Made by a program: the position numbers and the translations under genes. Positions 23,727-35,067 of a DNA stretch of 64,000 nt are shown piece by piece. The first letter of the stretch is position 1; the number at the start of each line of letters is the position of its first letter. Source of the DNA: Hymenoscyphus infarciens (Eukaryota > Ascomycota > Leotiomycetes > Helotiales > Helotiaceae); NCBI GenBank assembly GCA_001414345.1, contig LLCB01000251.1, positions 1 to 64,000 of the forward strand, written 5' to 3'. The notes beneath the pieces were generated by a model. It saw nothing but the letters and a program-made list of their open reading frames with translations. It was not told the origin of the DNA and made no database searches.

Positions 23727-24393
23727 ATGCAGTTTACCACCAGCATCACCGTCGCTTCCCTTCTTGCATTCGCAAACGCCCTTCCGGCACCTCCAGTTCA
23801 AGCTGTGCCTGCTTTCCCAAGCGAAGCAGAAGCTGATGCCTCCAAACTGAACTGGATACATGTTGCTGTCGAAGCCAACCCAAAGCCTGGACAAGAACTC
23901 AATAAATACATATTGAACGGGTACCTCATTGTTCCCTTGAACAGACTTGTATACGTAAGTACCGCCATTACCGTTATACTCATCACAATTCTTTCGTTCA
24001 GACAATCTTCAACCGAGCCCATCTCGTTTCATTTTGATTACGGTATGCTGACGTTTTTGAAAACAGATGTACAGGGGTCCAGGTGCAGATGCAGGAAACA
24101 AAACCTTAGAGGCTGTTTCGGTCAAGGAAATCAACTACGCAGATGGTTCCGGAAAACCTCCAGTGGGAAATGTTGTTGAGTGCAGGGTATTCGTGGATGC
24201 TTTCGGTCTTGTTCAGTATGGTCAGGCTTTCTCCGATGCAGGCGGTGGATCATTCCCATATATCCTCGACGACGTCAAGGGAGTTGATGTTAGCTCTATC
24301 TTGTGTTCTGATAAGGGAGCTCGAGCAAAGATTGGGGATGAGACAACGGGAAACACAAACACCACCGGTCCAGCGTGCTCCAAGAAATTATAG
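23727..24393 (+). CDS. Small secreted protein, effector-like
   Basis: Two exons, 23727-23954 and 24067-24393 (112-bp intron with GTAAGT donor and AACAG acceptor), give 184 residues. The N-terminus MQFTTSITVASLLAFANA is a clear signal peptide, probably cut before LPAPP. The mature part has three Cys (GNVVECRV, SSILCSDKG, GPACSKKL), an acidic/Gly-rich character and no known domain. One N-glycosylation-type site (NTT) lies near the end. Small, secreted and of unknown fold, it fits the general profile of fungal effectors or wall-associated proteins, but nothing proves a host role. The ATG context (CGAAATGC) is good. Confidence 0.8.
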
Positions 24394-25552
24394 GCTTGGG
24401 CTAGCAGAGCTTGGATGGGTAGCAAGCGGCATGAGTGATGGACGGGGTTTTAGATGGTTGCTTGCGTTTTTTATTTAATTTACAATGGGATTCTTTCCTT
24501 TTTGCATTCCTCTATTTTCTAATGCTTCTCCCAAGTTCCCAATGATCAGGGGGGGCAGTAATCGTCTTCTACCTTCTTCAAACTTGACTTACCACAATTT
24601 CGTGTATGCCTGAGCATGCTTCACCAAAGTTGTTACGCGAGAAGAGTGTAATTACCTGATTCAGTCAACGCAACCTCTCAAGTAACACTGACTATTTTCA
24701 TTTAGTCTCCCATGCATTTTAGCTCAATTTCTTAACTTGGCAGTTTTGCCGGTAGCTACTAAATGTTTACCGAAAACCTTATACCAGAGTATTTATTAAA
24801 TAAAATTATACCAAAATATTTGGGGAAATCAAATCAAATATAAAAAGAACCGCTAACAAACAGAACTTGCAACTTACATTAGTTCTGTGTATACTCGAAC
24901 GAAATGTCAAGGGCTTTCGGAGAACTTTGGACGAACACCCCGAGCTGAACTAAGCGGTTTCCCTGCAGCATCATATAAGCTTAAAGTTGGGAAGCGGCTT
25001 ATTGTCTGCATGAAGAGTTCATCTGCATGTTCGTCTGAGATTTGAAATCAACGTCACGGTATACTCTCATGCTTATGGATCCTAAAAAGAAAACAAATGG
25101 TGCTGATATCAAATTGGATTTTCCAAAATTAGAGGAATGTTCTGTATATCCATCCCTCCCTTCTCAAAATTACCCGTCCGTCTCTAACAACATCCTGTAT
25201 GTAATCCCTACTATCCCGCGATTCCTTCCCAATTCTGTAATACCAAACTCTCAAGAAATGTTAAACCCAATATGCCAATACTCGCAAAAAGAATATAAAA
25301 CTGTGCTGAAAGGAGTAATAATCTTCTCCTACAAAAATGACGAGGAGAGGAATGCAGTCTCAAATGCTACTGTAACCGCTGAAAATGCCCAGAATGCCTC
25401 CAACGCCTGCAATGCAAAATAGATATGTGCCGGCAATTTATATCCCTTCCTGGTCTCCAGACCTCGTTTCTCTAAAGCCATGATGTTTCTTCAACACCAG
25501 GTACTCAATGTCTCCAATTTATTTCTAATAAAAGCCAACCTAGCACATTCTT
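24394..25552. other. Intergenic; weak short frames only
   Basis: A plus-strand frame 25042-25422 (from ATG 25069, about 117 codons) has no domain. A minus-strand 50-codon frame at 25329-25481 encodes a hydrophobic C-terminus. Both are too weak to call. A moderately AT-rich stretch lies at 24770-24860. Confidence 0.45.
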
Positions 25553-26266
25553 TCAAAATGCCCAGTGTACTTTCTTCCTCTGCTTTGGCGCCGGCTCTGG
25601 TGGCGCAAGTTGGTAAACGTGTGTATTCGTCGGCGTACTCAAGGTAATATCCGGAATTTCAGGCGTCTTAACTCTCGCTCCCTCTTCCTCATTCTCCTCC
25701 TCGATCGACCAAATATCCGGACTTGGCAATCTCCAACTTTGCGGTCGTCTCGCACTCAAGCTCCTCGCACGACCACGACCTCTTCCCCGTTCTGGAGAAA
25801 GTTTAACTCTTGCACGACCACGGGTGGAGGAAGACCAACTTTCTGGGATGGTAATTCCTAGTCCGGTTGGGATGTGGTGTTTAACTGTTCGTGGGGACTT
25901 TCGGGGTGGTGAGGAGGGAGAAATGTATTTCTTTGTGAAATCTTTGAGGGTCAGGGGCATTTCGAGGTCGAGGTCTTCTTCATCTTCGTCGTCGATAGGT
26001 GGGAGCGGAACTCTTTGGAGGGAAGAGGGTGAGACTTCTCGGATGATGGGCTCTTTGGAGTTGGAGCTTTCGATGCCCGCTGAGTAGTCCTCGTCGTCGA
26101 ACTCATTGATGTCATCCGGGGAAGTGAGGAAGTAAGAGAATGGGTTTTCATCAACGGCCGAGGGGTCAAAAGATTCAAAAGTATCAGTTCGTGGGTTGTG
26201 TTTTGACCGGAGGTGTAGGATAGTGGGAGGCCACGAGTCTCGGCGTTGGAGCTCGTTGAACGGCAT
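25553..26266 (-). CDS. Disordered acidic/Arg-rich protein, function unknown
   Basis: Single-exon 237-residue protein. Two acidic clusters (INEFDDEDY; DDEDEEDLDLE), an Arg/Gly segment (GRGRGRARSLSARR) and a final KKVHWAF; the basic-aromatic end resembles a short conserved tail I recall from other fungal disordered proteins. Pro/Ser-rich linkers indicate disorder throughout, with possible phosphorylation sites (SPSSPPRKSP). There is no TM segment or signal peptide. The nucleus is plausible because of the basic patches. I do not recognise a family. The start codon is the first ATG after an in-frame stop region. Confidence 0.65.
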   Translation of the reverse strand: MPFNELQRRDSWPPTILHLRSKHNPRTDTFESFDPSAVDENPFSYFLTSPDDINEFDDEDYSAGIESSNSKEPIIREVSPSSLQRVPLPPIDDEDEEDLDLEMPLTLKDFTKKYISPSSPPRKSPRTVKHHIPTGLGITIPESWSSSTRGRARVKLSPERGRGRGRARSLSARRPQSWRLPSPDIWSIEEENEEEGARVKTPEIPDITLSTPTNTHVYQLAPPEPAPKQRKKVHWAF

Positions 26267-27456
26267 CTTGAGGAGTTCTTTAAAAGTGCGCGTTGAGAAG
26301 ATACTTTGAGATCCGGCTCTTGGCCGGTCTATGTATTTTCTCTTTTGCTATGGGGTGTAGCGTTTAACTTGGGACAAATGATACGGAAAGGGTGGAGAGC
26401 CCTCGAGTTGGTTGCGATGAAGGGTACGAAAGCAGACTCGTAAGATGTCAGATAACAATTTCTGAAATATGGGACTGAATGACATATATAGAGGTCACGC
26501 TGGGAAGCCTGGGGTAAAAAGCGCAGTCATACCACACACATGCGCCACGGTCGGCGACCGCGTGAATGAATCATCATAGGTGAGACATGCACCCACCATC
26601 AGCACTTGCAAATGTTTAAAAGAGATGGATATCTGGTAAACGCGGTCTGCGACAAAAAAGAAAGACAGAGAAGGTTGAATTGGAAGTCAATACGAATATA
26701 AGCCCCCTAGCGTGACTCGATTGGTCTTTCGGTCTTGTGTGAAGGGCAAGGGCGTACTAGTATAGCCGGGCAATTGATTTGATTTTGATTCCTTGATCGC
26801 TTGCTGAGGGATGCACCAGATGGAAGCCTATCCGGTGACGAGAAACACCCAAGAAGCAGGTACGGATGTGACTGAGCGGCGTGAATGTCGAGACCGGTTA
26901 TGCTGGGATGCTCTCCGGTTTTGTGACCGTATCTGGACACAGTTGTCATTGATTTTCGAGAGTTGCATGTAGTTTGGAGGTTGTCGGCTGGCCAAAGGTG
27001 GCGGAGGTGAGGCGTGATAAGGGCTGACATCCCCGAGTACACGTGATGTGTAAATAGTCAGGAGGACACCCCAAAACCCGTCTGGATTGGAAATGGTGGA
27101 GTTTGTTGGATTCATTGTAAGACTTTATTGAACGAACTGGTTTAGATAAATATGACGTCGACAGTCTCGGTAGTCATTTTGAGGAGAATTAACTTGGACA
27201 CAACCCAACGGCCTCAGAGTTGGAACGAACAAAAGTTTTGCTAAGTCTCACTTCTAATTAGTTGACCCTAAATACCTACCACTTGGTGTTGTACTCACGC
27301 GAGTGCAAGAATTCGAAATCTCATCTCATGAAGACTGAAAGTTGAGGGTTAACAACAATTATTATTACTTATTATGTCGGCCTGACCTTATATAACCAAA
27401 ATCAGAAAAGGAAAGAGAACATTATCATCAGCCCGCTCATATCCCATCCATCTTAG
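26267..27456. other. Intergenic, 1.2 kb, nothing supported
   Basis: Promoter side of the disordered-protein gene and 3' side of the wall-protein gene. Overlapping minus-strand frames at 26707-27115 lack domains and splice logic. Confidence 0.5.
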
Positions 27457-28486
27457 TTAAAACACAAAGAACAGCTCGCTTAGTACGAAAAGAAGAGTCG
27501 TTCCCAATCTCGCACCGATTCCTGTTCCACCTGCACTTTCTGTTGGACTCGCACTTGGTCCAGAACCAGGGGTTGTTGTAGCCCCAGCTTCCACAACAAC
27601 GCTAGTTGTGACTCCATTGATAACTGCTACGGAAGTCGAATATCGAATTGAACGAGATGGGTTTGGGATAGTGCTGTTGGGGTATAGCCCTCCATCTGGG
27701 TGAGGAGTCCCTCCAGGACCGGGGTTGGAAACGCCTCCAACACCTGGATTGACGGGGTCATTCGAATTGTTTCCGGGAACGACGGGTCTTGGAGTGGGAG
27801 GAGGAACATTGGGATTGACAGGTGATGTGCTATTGTTGCCGCCGGGGACCGGTGTTGGGTAAGTAGGGGGATTGATGGGTGGCGTTGTACTATTCATTCC
27901 TGGTGGGCCGGATCCAATACAAACTGGAGTTTTGAAAATATTCGGGGAGTAGCAAAATGATCTAGCCACACATTGTCCTGTTTACGCAACGGAGCAAGGT
28001 TTTCCCACAGGGAGAATGCCATTGACATTAGGCCCGGTGCAAGCAGAGTTGACGCAGGTGTTTGTGGCACATTGAGAATCCATGCTGCAAGCCGCCTGAA
28101 AAGTCCCGCAGATCTTTGCAGGTACGGAACAGGTCGCGCCATAAGCGCAAGGATAGTTGTTTGTCGTTGGGATTGCATGGTTTTCCGACTATTATGCTGT
28201 GAGGAGGTTCTACATTCGGAGGATTAGAGCCAGTCACTTGCCATGTGGTAGTAGAGTTACTACCGGAAGCTACAAGTGGATTGGAGCCAGTTGGCGGGTA
28301 AGACGCGGTAGAGCTGCTTCCAGAAGCTATAAGGGAAGTGGAACCAGTCGCCATTGGTGAAGGCAAGCCAGAACTGCTTCCAGCTCCTTGAGCCTGGAAA
28401 TAATTAGCAATCTGAGATGATTTAAAAGGGTCTTTACTTACAACTACTGCAGTGATAGCTTGGAGGAGCAGGGTTGTTGTATGCAT
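27457..28486 (-). pseudogene. GPI-type Ser/Pro-rich wall protein with Cys domain, apparently broken
   Basis: Exon 1 (28486-28442) and exon 2 from 28393 (48-bp intron) encode the signal peptide MHTTTLLLQAITAVV then AQG. Next come Ser/Thr/Gly repeats of the ASGS(S/N)ST type, a dense cysteine region and Pro/Asn/Gly repeats. The end is a hydrophobic GPI-like tail (IGARLGTTLLFVLSELFFVF). Two faults interrupt it. First, a +1 shift is needed near 28160-28162 (an A run) to enter the Cys-rich frame with YPCAYGATC and CATNTCVNSACTG. Second, a TAA at 27984-27982 lies between GKPCSVA and TGQCVARSFCYS in that frame. CAA to TAA is a RIP-type change. No GT-AG intron I could find removes both. It is either a recent pseudogene or an assembly error. 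The paralogue is at 29656-30114. Confidence 0.6.
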
Positions 28487-29655
28487 GTTGAATTTGGGAA
28501 TTGGGGAACAAGGACAACAGAAAGCTTGAGTAGTTAATCAAGTCCAAACCTCGAACGAGCGAATGATGGAAGATTTGTTAAAATCAGAAGTTACAGCGAG
28601 GGAATTGTAGCATTTATCAAAATGTAAAGAAAGAAATAGGAGCTCGCTTGCATACCTAGGTACGCTTCCAAAAATAGTGGCCAATCATGGCTGCCGTCAA
28701 GGCTTGACAAGCAACAAAGGTATCCTGCCTACATCGTCCAGAAGCCTCCAGCCAAGTCTCTTGGCCTCGAGAAGGGAATAACGAACTGTGGAACTACCCG
28801 TGAAGTTTAGCTTAGGCTGCGGGCCTGTGGCAATTACCGGAGGCTATCGAAAACCAGGCGTCGTAAGACTGAGAAATACTTGTAGAATAATGGTACTGGT
28901 TGCAATTGAGTGGTTTCAATAGGTTACCGGGGGCGGTTTCGGGCCGGTGTCTTGAACTTTGGACGACTTTCTGACACATCGGCCCGAGGTCCAACTAGCG
29001 CTGATCAATTTTTTTCACTTATGAAACCAACGTTTGCAGGAGTAAGTCTCTATAGTCTATACTATAAAACGTAACTAATTATTTAGAGATACTATAAGCA
29101 ACTAAAGCTGAAAACCTACTTCTACGTAAGCTATATTCTAAGTTAGAACTAGTAGCGTTAAAAAGGTCGATTATTAGATCTAGATAACGAATATTTCTCT
29201 TACGAATATTTATAAATAACGAATCGAAGCTCTAGATTTACGAATATTCTCTAGTTAAATATATTTAAGTGTAAATTCTCTCTAATCTAGTTATATAGCT
29301 AAAAACAGAGAAGTTCCTTAGTTATAGAGAGTAACTTAGCTTAGATTTAAGCTAAATAAGTTTAGAGTTAAGTGATTTCACTTAGATAGTGATAATTTAA
29401 AGCTATAGCTACTAAGACTCGTTACTTCTTATATACTACGAATTTATTCATAAATAGTAGTAGTTCTTCTTAAATAATTATTTTACTACGAATACGAATA
29501 CTACGAACGACGAATCTCTTTAAATACGAATTACGAAGAAATTTTTATTCTTTATTAATTCATTGTCTAGACTTATTAATCATATATCTCCCAAAAGCGA
29601 AAACAAGAGAGAACATTATTATCATCATCATCATTATTATCTATTTTCCATCTGT
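28487..29655. other. Intergenic between wall-protein paralogues, with AT-rich insert
   Basis: Promoter of the upstream paralogue, then an AT-rich insert at 29030-29570 (own entry). A CATCAT-like run lies near 29618-29640, just past the 3' end of the second paralogue. Confidence 0.5.
29030..29570. repeat. AT-rich RIP-like insert
   Basis: About 0.5 kb with very few CA/TG pairs and many TA, TCTAG and ACGAAT words, bounded by normal sequence. No coding frame and no clear terminal repeat. It resembles a RIP-degraded transposon fragment, and it separates the two paralogous wall-protein genes. Confidence 0.7.
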
Positions 29656-30114
29656 CTACAAAGTAAGAACCAACACGCTTAGTACAGAAAGGAAAGCCAG
29701 TCCTAATCTAGCTCCGATTGCTACGCCGTCGCTTTGAGGTAATCCGCTACCTGTTGGACTTGGTGCGGACCCAAAAGGAGAAGTAGTTGCCCCCGCTTCT
29801 ACAACAACGCTTGTGGTAACTCCGCCAATGACTGCGATAGATGTTGTATACCTAACGGAACTAGACGAAGTCGGGATTGAGCTGTTAGGGTAGAGGCCTC
29901 CTGGAGAGGAAGTGGCTGGATGTCCTGGGTTGACAGGAACAGTTGAATTGTATCCGGGAACGACAGGTGTTGAGGTTTTAGTAACACCAAGTGTTGTTGA
30001 ATTTTGGGCCTAAGAATAATAAGCTACGTGAAATGAAATTAGAATCGCATATTGACTTACAACTACTGTAACAGAGGCAATAATAGCCTGGAGGAGGAAC
30101 GCTGTAGTATACAT
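29656..30114 (-). CDS. GPI-type Ser/Thr/Pro-rich wall protein, short paralogue
   Basis: Two exons, 30114-30061 and 30009-29656 (51-bp intron, same position and phase as the neighbour), give 135 residues. The signal peptide MYTTAFLLQAIIASVTVV leads to AQNSTT. The mature part is Ser/Thr/Pro-rich. The C-terminal GPI-like tail is IGARLGLAFLSVLSVLVLTL. The segment around SIAVIGGVTTSVVVEAGATT closely matches the paralogue at 27457-28486, as does GGLYPNSSIP. The cysteine-rich middle of the longer paralogue is missing entirely. It is probably a covalently bound cell-wall or membrane-anchored mannoprotein. The frame is intact. Confidence 0.8.
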
Positions 30115-30786
30115 ATTGAAACAGACCCTTTGATATTGAGGAATTGAGACAAAGAAAAACCTTGAGAGTTTAGACTGAATTTGAAATTGAACGAGCGAGC
30201 TAAATTGAGAGAGAGAAAATTTAACGAGGGTAGAGGAGCATTTAATAAACTCGCTTGAGGTGTGTATCTAAATATAGTAGCCATTGAGCCTGGACAAAGA
30301 AACAAAGGTACTCCATGGCAACAAAAACTGTACTAGAAACGCAAACGGTAGTACAGTACTCTAGCCCTACCTCCACCATTCTTATGCATCGATGCGGACT
30401 TGTGAAAGTGTACCTTGAGCTCGGCCATTGCCGGAAACTATTGAAGATCCTAGCCACGAATATATTGTATCGGATGACTAGGCCTCGGAAAGCTACGATT
30501 TAGACTGTGGTAAAGGGCGAGAGCTATCGTGGGTGATCATATCGTTGAATAGATTGGTTTGGTTTGATTTGGGCCCTCAACAGGCGCGAAAAATTGGCCG
30601 ATGTTCGGGCCGAATGGTGAATACAGACCCACTAGAGCTCCCCCTCACTTTTCTAAGCTAACAACCACCGCCTTCCCCCAAACGCACGGGTACCTGATGA
30701 AATTTATTTCACATGAAGCCGATTCTTCGGGTGCAACTTTGGTACAAGTAGCTGGTTAGGGCCAGCTTCTTCATGATCTCTACATC
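30115..30786. other. Divergent intergenic region
   Basis: Shared promoter of the short wall protein (minus) and the endonuclease-like gene (plus). No supported gene. Confidence 0.5.
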
Positions 30787-31698
30787 ATGACGCGTAACCA
30801 AACACCCAGAGTCAATAGCGAAAGCCATCTCGTCAATAAGCAGAATTCTATCGAAATCAGAATTATAACACACAATATCCGATATGCGACCCAAACCCCC
30901 TTCCAAGGCGAGGAGCTCTGGCCAATTAGATGCCCAAGACTTTGTTCTCAGCTCAGATTCAATTCTGCGGCCATTCCGGCAACATTGATCTGCCTCCAGG
31001 AGGTTCTCCATTCACAGCTAGTCGATATCATGGCCTCTCTCAACAGCTCTTTATGTGGCGGAGATTGGGATTATATTGGTGTCGGACGAGATGACGGTAA
31101 AGAGGCTGGGGAGTATTCGCCAATAATTTACCGAACGTCCGTCTGGAAAGTGGTTGACTGGCGGACCGTATGGCTGAGCGAATCCCGAAATACTCCATCG
31201 AAGGGATGGGACGCAGCTAGTATAAGGATAGTCACAGTTGGTGTCTTGGAACATCGCAAATCTGGAAAGCTCGTCTTGGCAATGAGTACACACTTCGACG
31301 ATCAAGGTTCGGTATCTCGACGGGAGAGCGCAAGAATCATTCTTGGAATTGTCAAGGTTGAAACGAAAGCTCGCAATTATTCCAGTGTTCTTCTTGCTGG
31401 AGATTTCAACAGTCCTCCTGACGATGGGGCTTATCGGATTATGACGAGTTCCCAATCTCAAATGGAAGATATTGGCGTGTCAGTTCCAAAGGAGAAACAC
31501 TATGGCAACGAACTCACATTTACGTCCTTCGGTCACGTTGACAACACCCCGAGTCGAATTGATTTCATTTTTTCTAGGAAAGGCGATCATGTTACATATT
31601 GTACATATGGGGTTGTGGCAAATCGTTTCGATGATGGAGTTTATCTATCAGATCATCGGGCTTGTGTGACGGATATACGGGTTTTGGATTCTCAGTAG
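30787..31698 (+). CDS. Endonuclease/exonuclease/phosphatase-family protein
   Basis: Single-exon 303-residue member of the EEP fold, Mg-dependent phosphodiesterases that include DNase I-like nucleases, sphingomyelinases and inositol phosphatases. The metal and catalytic motifs are in place: Asn in ITHNIRY (about 30), Glu in CLQEVLH (about 71), AMSTHFDDQG with its His, Asp-Asn in LLAGDFNSPP, Asp in SRIDFIF and the Asp-His pair in YLSDHRACV. There is no signal peptide, so action inside the cell is likely. The motif 'THNIRYAT' and length resemble the fungal group often annotated as secreted or cytosolic EEP hydrolases of unknown substrate. The true start may be a later ATG, but the first gives a full domain. 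Confidence 0.9.
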   Translation: MTRNQTPRVNSESHLVNKQNSIEIRIITHNIRYATQTPFQGEELWPIRCPRLCSQLRFNSAAIPATLICLQEVLHSQLVDIMASLNSSLCGGDWDYIGVGRDDGKEAGEYSPIIYRTSVWKVVDWRTVWLSESRNTPSKGWDAASIRIVTVGVLEHRKSGKLVLAMSTHFDDQGSVSRRESARIILGIVKVETKARNYSSVLLAGDFNSPPDDGAYRIMTSSQSQMEDIGVSVPKEKHYGNELTFTSFGHVDNTPSRIDFIFSRKGDHVTYCTYGVVANRFDDGVYLSDHRACVTDIRVLDSQ

Positions 31699-32270
31699 TC
31701 CTCTCGATATCAAACCAATCGTCCTCAACAATTATACTGAAGTGTGCTGTGGCCCTCCTGATTTTCTGTCCCCCCAACATTAGTTACAGTTTTCTCTGTT
31801 TTCACTTACTCGGTCTGTTCGGCAGTAATTAATAATATTGCATAACTCATCAATGATCTACGGAGGCTCGCGATGGACATCAAAAGTTGCAGTAAATAAA
31901 GCCTAGCCCAGCCCTCGTTTTTCCAACTTCCCAGAGTAATTTAAGTAAATTATCCTACGCACTTAGAACAATTTAAGACTACTTGTCCCAGGTATTTTAG
32001 AAGATAATTTATTTACTGCCGCTTTTAGTGTCCACCGAGGGAGATATGCAGGGTCATCTCACTCCCGACTTGCCAGATCGAAAAGCTTTGATAGGTTCAA
32101 GCAAACGATCCACGGATATCGGACAGTTTGTTGCTCCACACTTCCCTCGAATTAAAGCGGCATTATCCGTACATCCGACATTCCCAAAGTTTGCTTTTCA
32201 CCACCGCAAATCCAATTCCATCGCTTTTCTTTTCCAATAACAAAATCAGGACATACAGTTTGTTGTGAAG
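31699..32270. other. Intergenic with MITE
   Basis: Between the endonuclease-like gene and the Zn2Cys6 regulator; most is the inverted-repeat element at 31867-32042. The leader just before 32271 is unremarkable. Confidence 0.5.
31867..32042. mobile_element. MITE-like element, copy A
   Basis: Non-autonomous DNA-transposon remnant of about 175 bp with terminal inverted repeats of about 30 bp. The left end reads CTCGCGATGGACATCAAAAG and runs on to GCAGTAAAT. The right end is its imperfect reverse complement, starting ATTTACTGCCGCTTTTAG. Ends and internal words (CACTTAG.ACAATTTAA; CCCAGGT) match copy B at 60613-60831. No clear target duplication and no open frame. Confidence 0.8.
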
Positions 32271-35067
32271 ATGCTTGGAAATAATGCTACTCCAAAAACG
32301 AGAAATGCTCGTAAGTGCACCTATTCCAACTCTTCAAACTAGGATTTGATGGCCGCGCCTTGGCCGTTTGATCTTGAACGCAATCTCTCTCTCTCTCCAT
32401 CGCTTTGATTAATTTAAATGTTTCGCGATCAATATACAAACTTGCGGGGTGCATAGAAACGCCCTGCTGAGGAGCCCAACATCCGTGAAGAAGTGCAGGA
32501 TGTGGCAGCCCCTTCTCTATTTCCGCTGCATCGATCCGCTGTGTACTTCCGATGTGCGAGTGGCATTCTACTTTGAGAAAGTCGGATGTTTACAGCGAGT
32601 AGATTTTATACATATCCACTGTGTTCTGGTATACCATCTTACAACTAGCTAACCCTCAATCTCCCTTAGGTGCCTGTGAAGCCTGTCGAGCAAGCAAAAG
32701 TAAATGCATTTACACTCCCGACCAAAGTATTTGCCAGAAGTGTGAGCACGGTGGTACGCGATGTATCGTACGAGCCAAAGCTCGTCCCATGAGAGCACGA
32801 AATGCGTGGGTTGAGAAGAACTCCACTTTTGATTCCTTGTTGCTGATGTTAAGCTACAGACGGACGACCAGTATACCTGATAAGGCCGAGAAACCTCAAC
32901 CCCCTATGTTTGGCGATGAATTCTCCCTCACTCTACCATCTATTACGGCACCCGATAATCGAGAAGGTTTGGTCTCGCTTCATCAGCGTCACCAAGCTCT
33001 TTTCAATGACCAAAATCCGGATGGGCGTAAACATGCAATTGAGGGGTCTGATATTCCTCCGTCTCGTCCATTGTCTATTGAAAGGCGTCAAATAAGTCTT
33101 GGTGATGCCGAGGAGCTGCTTAGTTCTTTTAGATCCAAGTCTGGGTTTTTTCCATATGTGGATATTCCCGAGGAAGCCACCGTTCCTTCACTTTCCAGAA
33201 AATCTCCGTTTCTGCTTTTGGCCATTTTGACAAGCTCTTCAATCCGGTATCCGAAATGGTATCCACAGATTGATCATGAATTCAGGCGGGTGTTGAGTTC
33301 CAAGGTCATTGTTGAGGGGAAGAAGAGTCTTGACTTTTTGCAAGGATTGTTGATATACATTGCATGGTAAGTGTGAATTCAACATGCGTAAGGAGAAATA
33401 TTGACATAGATAAAGGTATCCATTTCATGCGAACCCAAAAAACAATCAATCATTTATGTTCTTGAACCTCGCAATTAGTCTTGTGACCGACCTTGGACTA
33501 GATCGAGAAGCACCGAACCTCAAAAACTTCAATGGTTTCGACATGACAGGTCTTTACGCGGAAGGGGCATGGACAAAGACAGCCAAGAAATGCTATCTTG
33601 GTTGTTATTACCTCTCCTCTGCGTAAACACAATTCCAATCAAATTTCTTCGGGCCTCACGCTAACATTTATCACAAGTCTCTCACTGGGATTTCAGAAAC
33701 CCAATAGTCTACAATGCCCAAAGTTAATGAACGATCACAGTCAAGTCTTTCTTGACGATTACGGTCCCACGGATTTCTGTTCCCTCGTCAAATTAAATTA
33801 TCTCCTAGAGAAGATCACAGGCTTCTGTGTCTCGAAAGCGCCAGCTGCTGATGCCCACATGGAAGCGCTAAACGCCGAGATGAGCGTCCAGATATTTCAA
33901 AACGAATTGCATGAATGGTCACTCTCGGTTCCTCCCGAAATACGAAGCTTACGTTTGTCAACCCGTCCCCCCAAGCGTATCCAGAAAGACTCGGAAACTG
34001 ACCTTCTCAAACAGCAAGCATAGGCCTAGCCGAACGCTTCATCCAAATTTCAATATACAGCCACGAGTTAGGATTCCTCCGCCGCCCCTATCGCGGATTC
34101 CTGAAGACTAACAAGAACCCACTAACCTCCCATCTCCATCCATGTCTCTCAGCTTGCAAAACCTACTTCGAATACTTGCTCTCCCTCCCCTCTTCATCCT
34201 ACCAATCCTTCACAGCAGTTCAATGGGGGAACATGATACAATCCGTACTCACACTCTCAAGATTAACCTTCTTGATGGCTAGTGTCTTAGGATGGGATGT
34301 TAATGCTACACGAACGAATATTCCGTTGGTCATGTACTTGGATTGTTTGTGCTATCGATTTATGGATTTATCGGGGACGAAGGCGGAGGGGATTGAGGAT
34401 GCGGTTGATCCTGATATCATGTTTGTTTTTAAGATGATGTTGGGGAGTGTAAAGAGGAGTTATGAGAAGAGGGTGGGCGATATCAAGGTCGGAAGTTTTC
34501 ATGGTGGGTTTTTGGCTTCTTCTTTTCTCTTTACTGCACTTCTTGTCCTCTCACCTTCTTTGCGGCCTGGTGGGGCTTCCAAATAGTCGAGCTCTCCGCG
34601 GATTTGAACTCCTCGCCCCCTATTTCCCATCCCCACTCCCCTCCCCCAAGCCCCAAAGCAAGTCACCTAACCCACGCTAACCCCTGTTCTCCTTCTCTCC
34701 AGTCGCCCACGGCGTAGCAACCGGCCCCTCCCGTGGCCACTGTCCAGTGCTAGACCCAGCCCTCTCCCCTCTCTTCGAACAAAAAGAGACCGAATTCCTA
34801 AACACCTTGTACGATGAGAACTTTCCATTCCCCGGGGATGCTAGTAATAGTGGTAGTGGGAGTCTGCCGAATATGAATGGATTCTTGGAGGGAGGTTACG
34901 GGATGAGTGGAATAGAAGGACAAATTGGTGAGAGTGCAGGGAGTGGAATAAATGGAGGAGGGGCGGGGGGAAATGGAGGGTTAGGGGTCAGTGGAAGTGG
35001 AAGTGGTGGGTATCACAATATTGTAAGTACATCTGGCGCTTTTGAGTGGGGGTTGAATTTTTCTTGA
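32271..35067 (+). CDS. Zn2Cys6 transcription regulator with fungal-specific TF domain
   Basis: Predicted 694 residues in six exons: 32271-32310, 32670-33366, 33416-33622, 33678-33964, 34015-34503, 34703-35067 (introns 358, 49, 55, 50, 199 bp). The 40-nt first exon joins to give NARACEACRASKSKC, a complete binuclear cluster C-x2-C-x6-C-x8-C-x2-C-x6-C at residues 16-45. The middle homology region follows (FLLLAILTSSSIRYPKWYP; SLVTDLGLDRE; CYLGCYYLSSALSLGFQK). The C-terminus is Gly/Ser/Asn-rich and may be an activation region. The fifth intron is predicted because the open frame otherwise ends at 34021-34023. It has a CTGAC branch site, and splicing gives STPSIGLAERFIQISIYSHELGF. A nuclear DNA-binding role is expected; targets are unknown. 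Confidence 0.85.

Noticed and set aside
25042..25422. 126-codon plus-strand frame
   Set aside because: Begins with TTG in this frame and has no domain; the minus strand offers an equally weak hydrophobic 50-codon frame.
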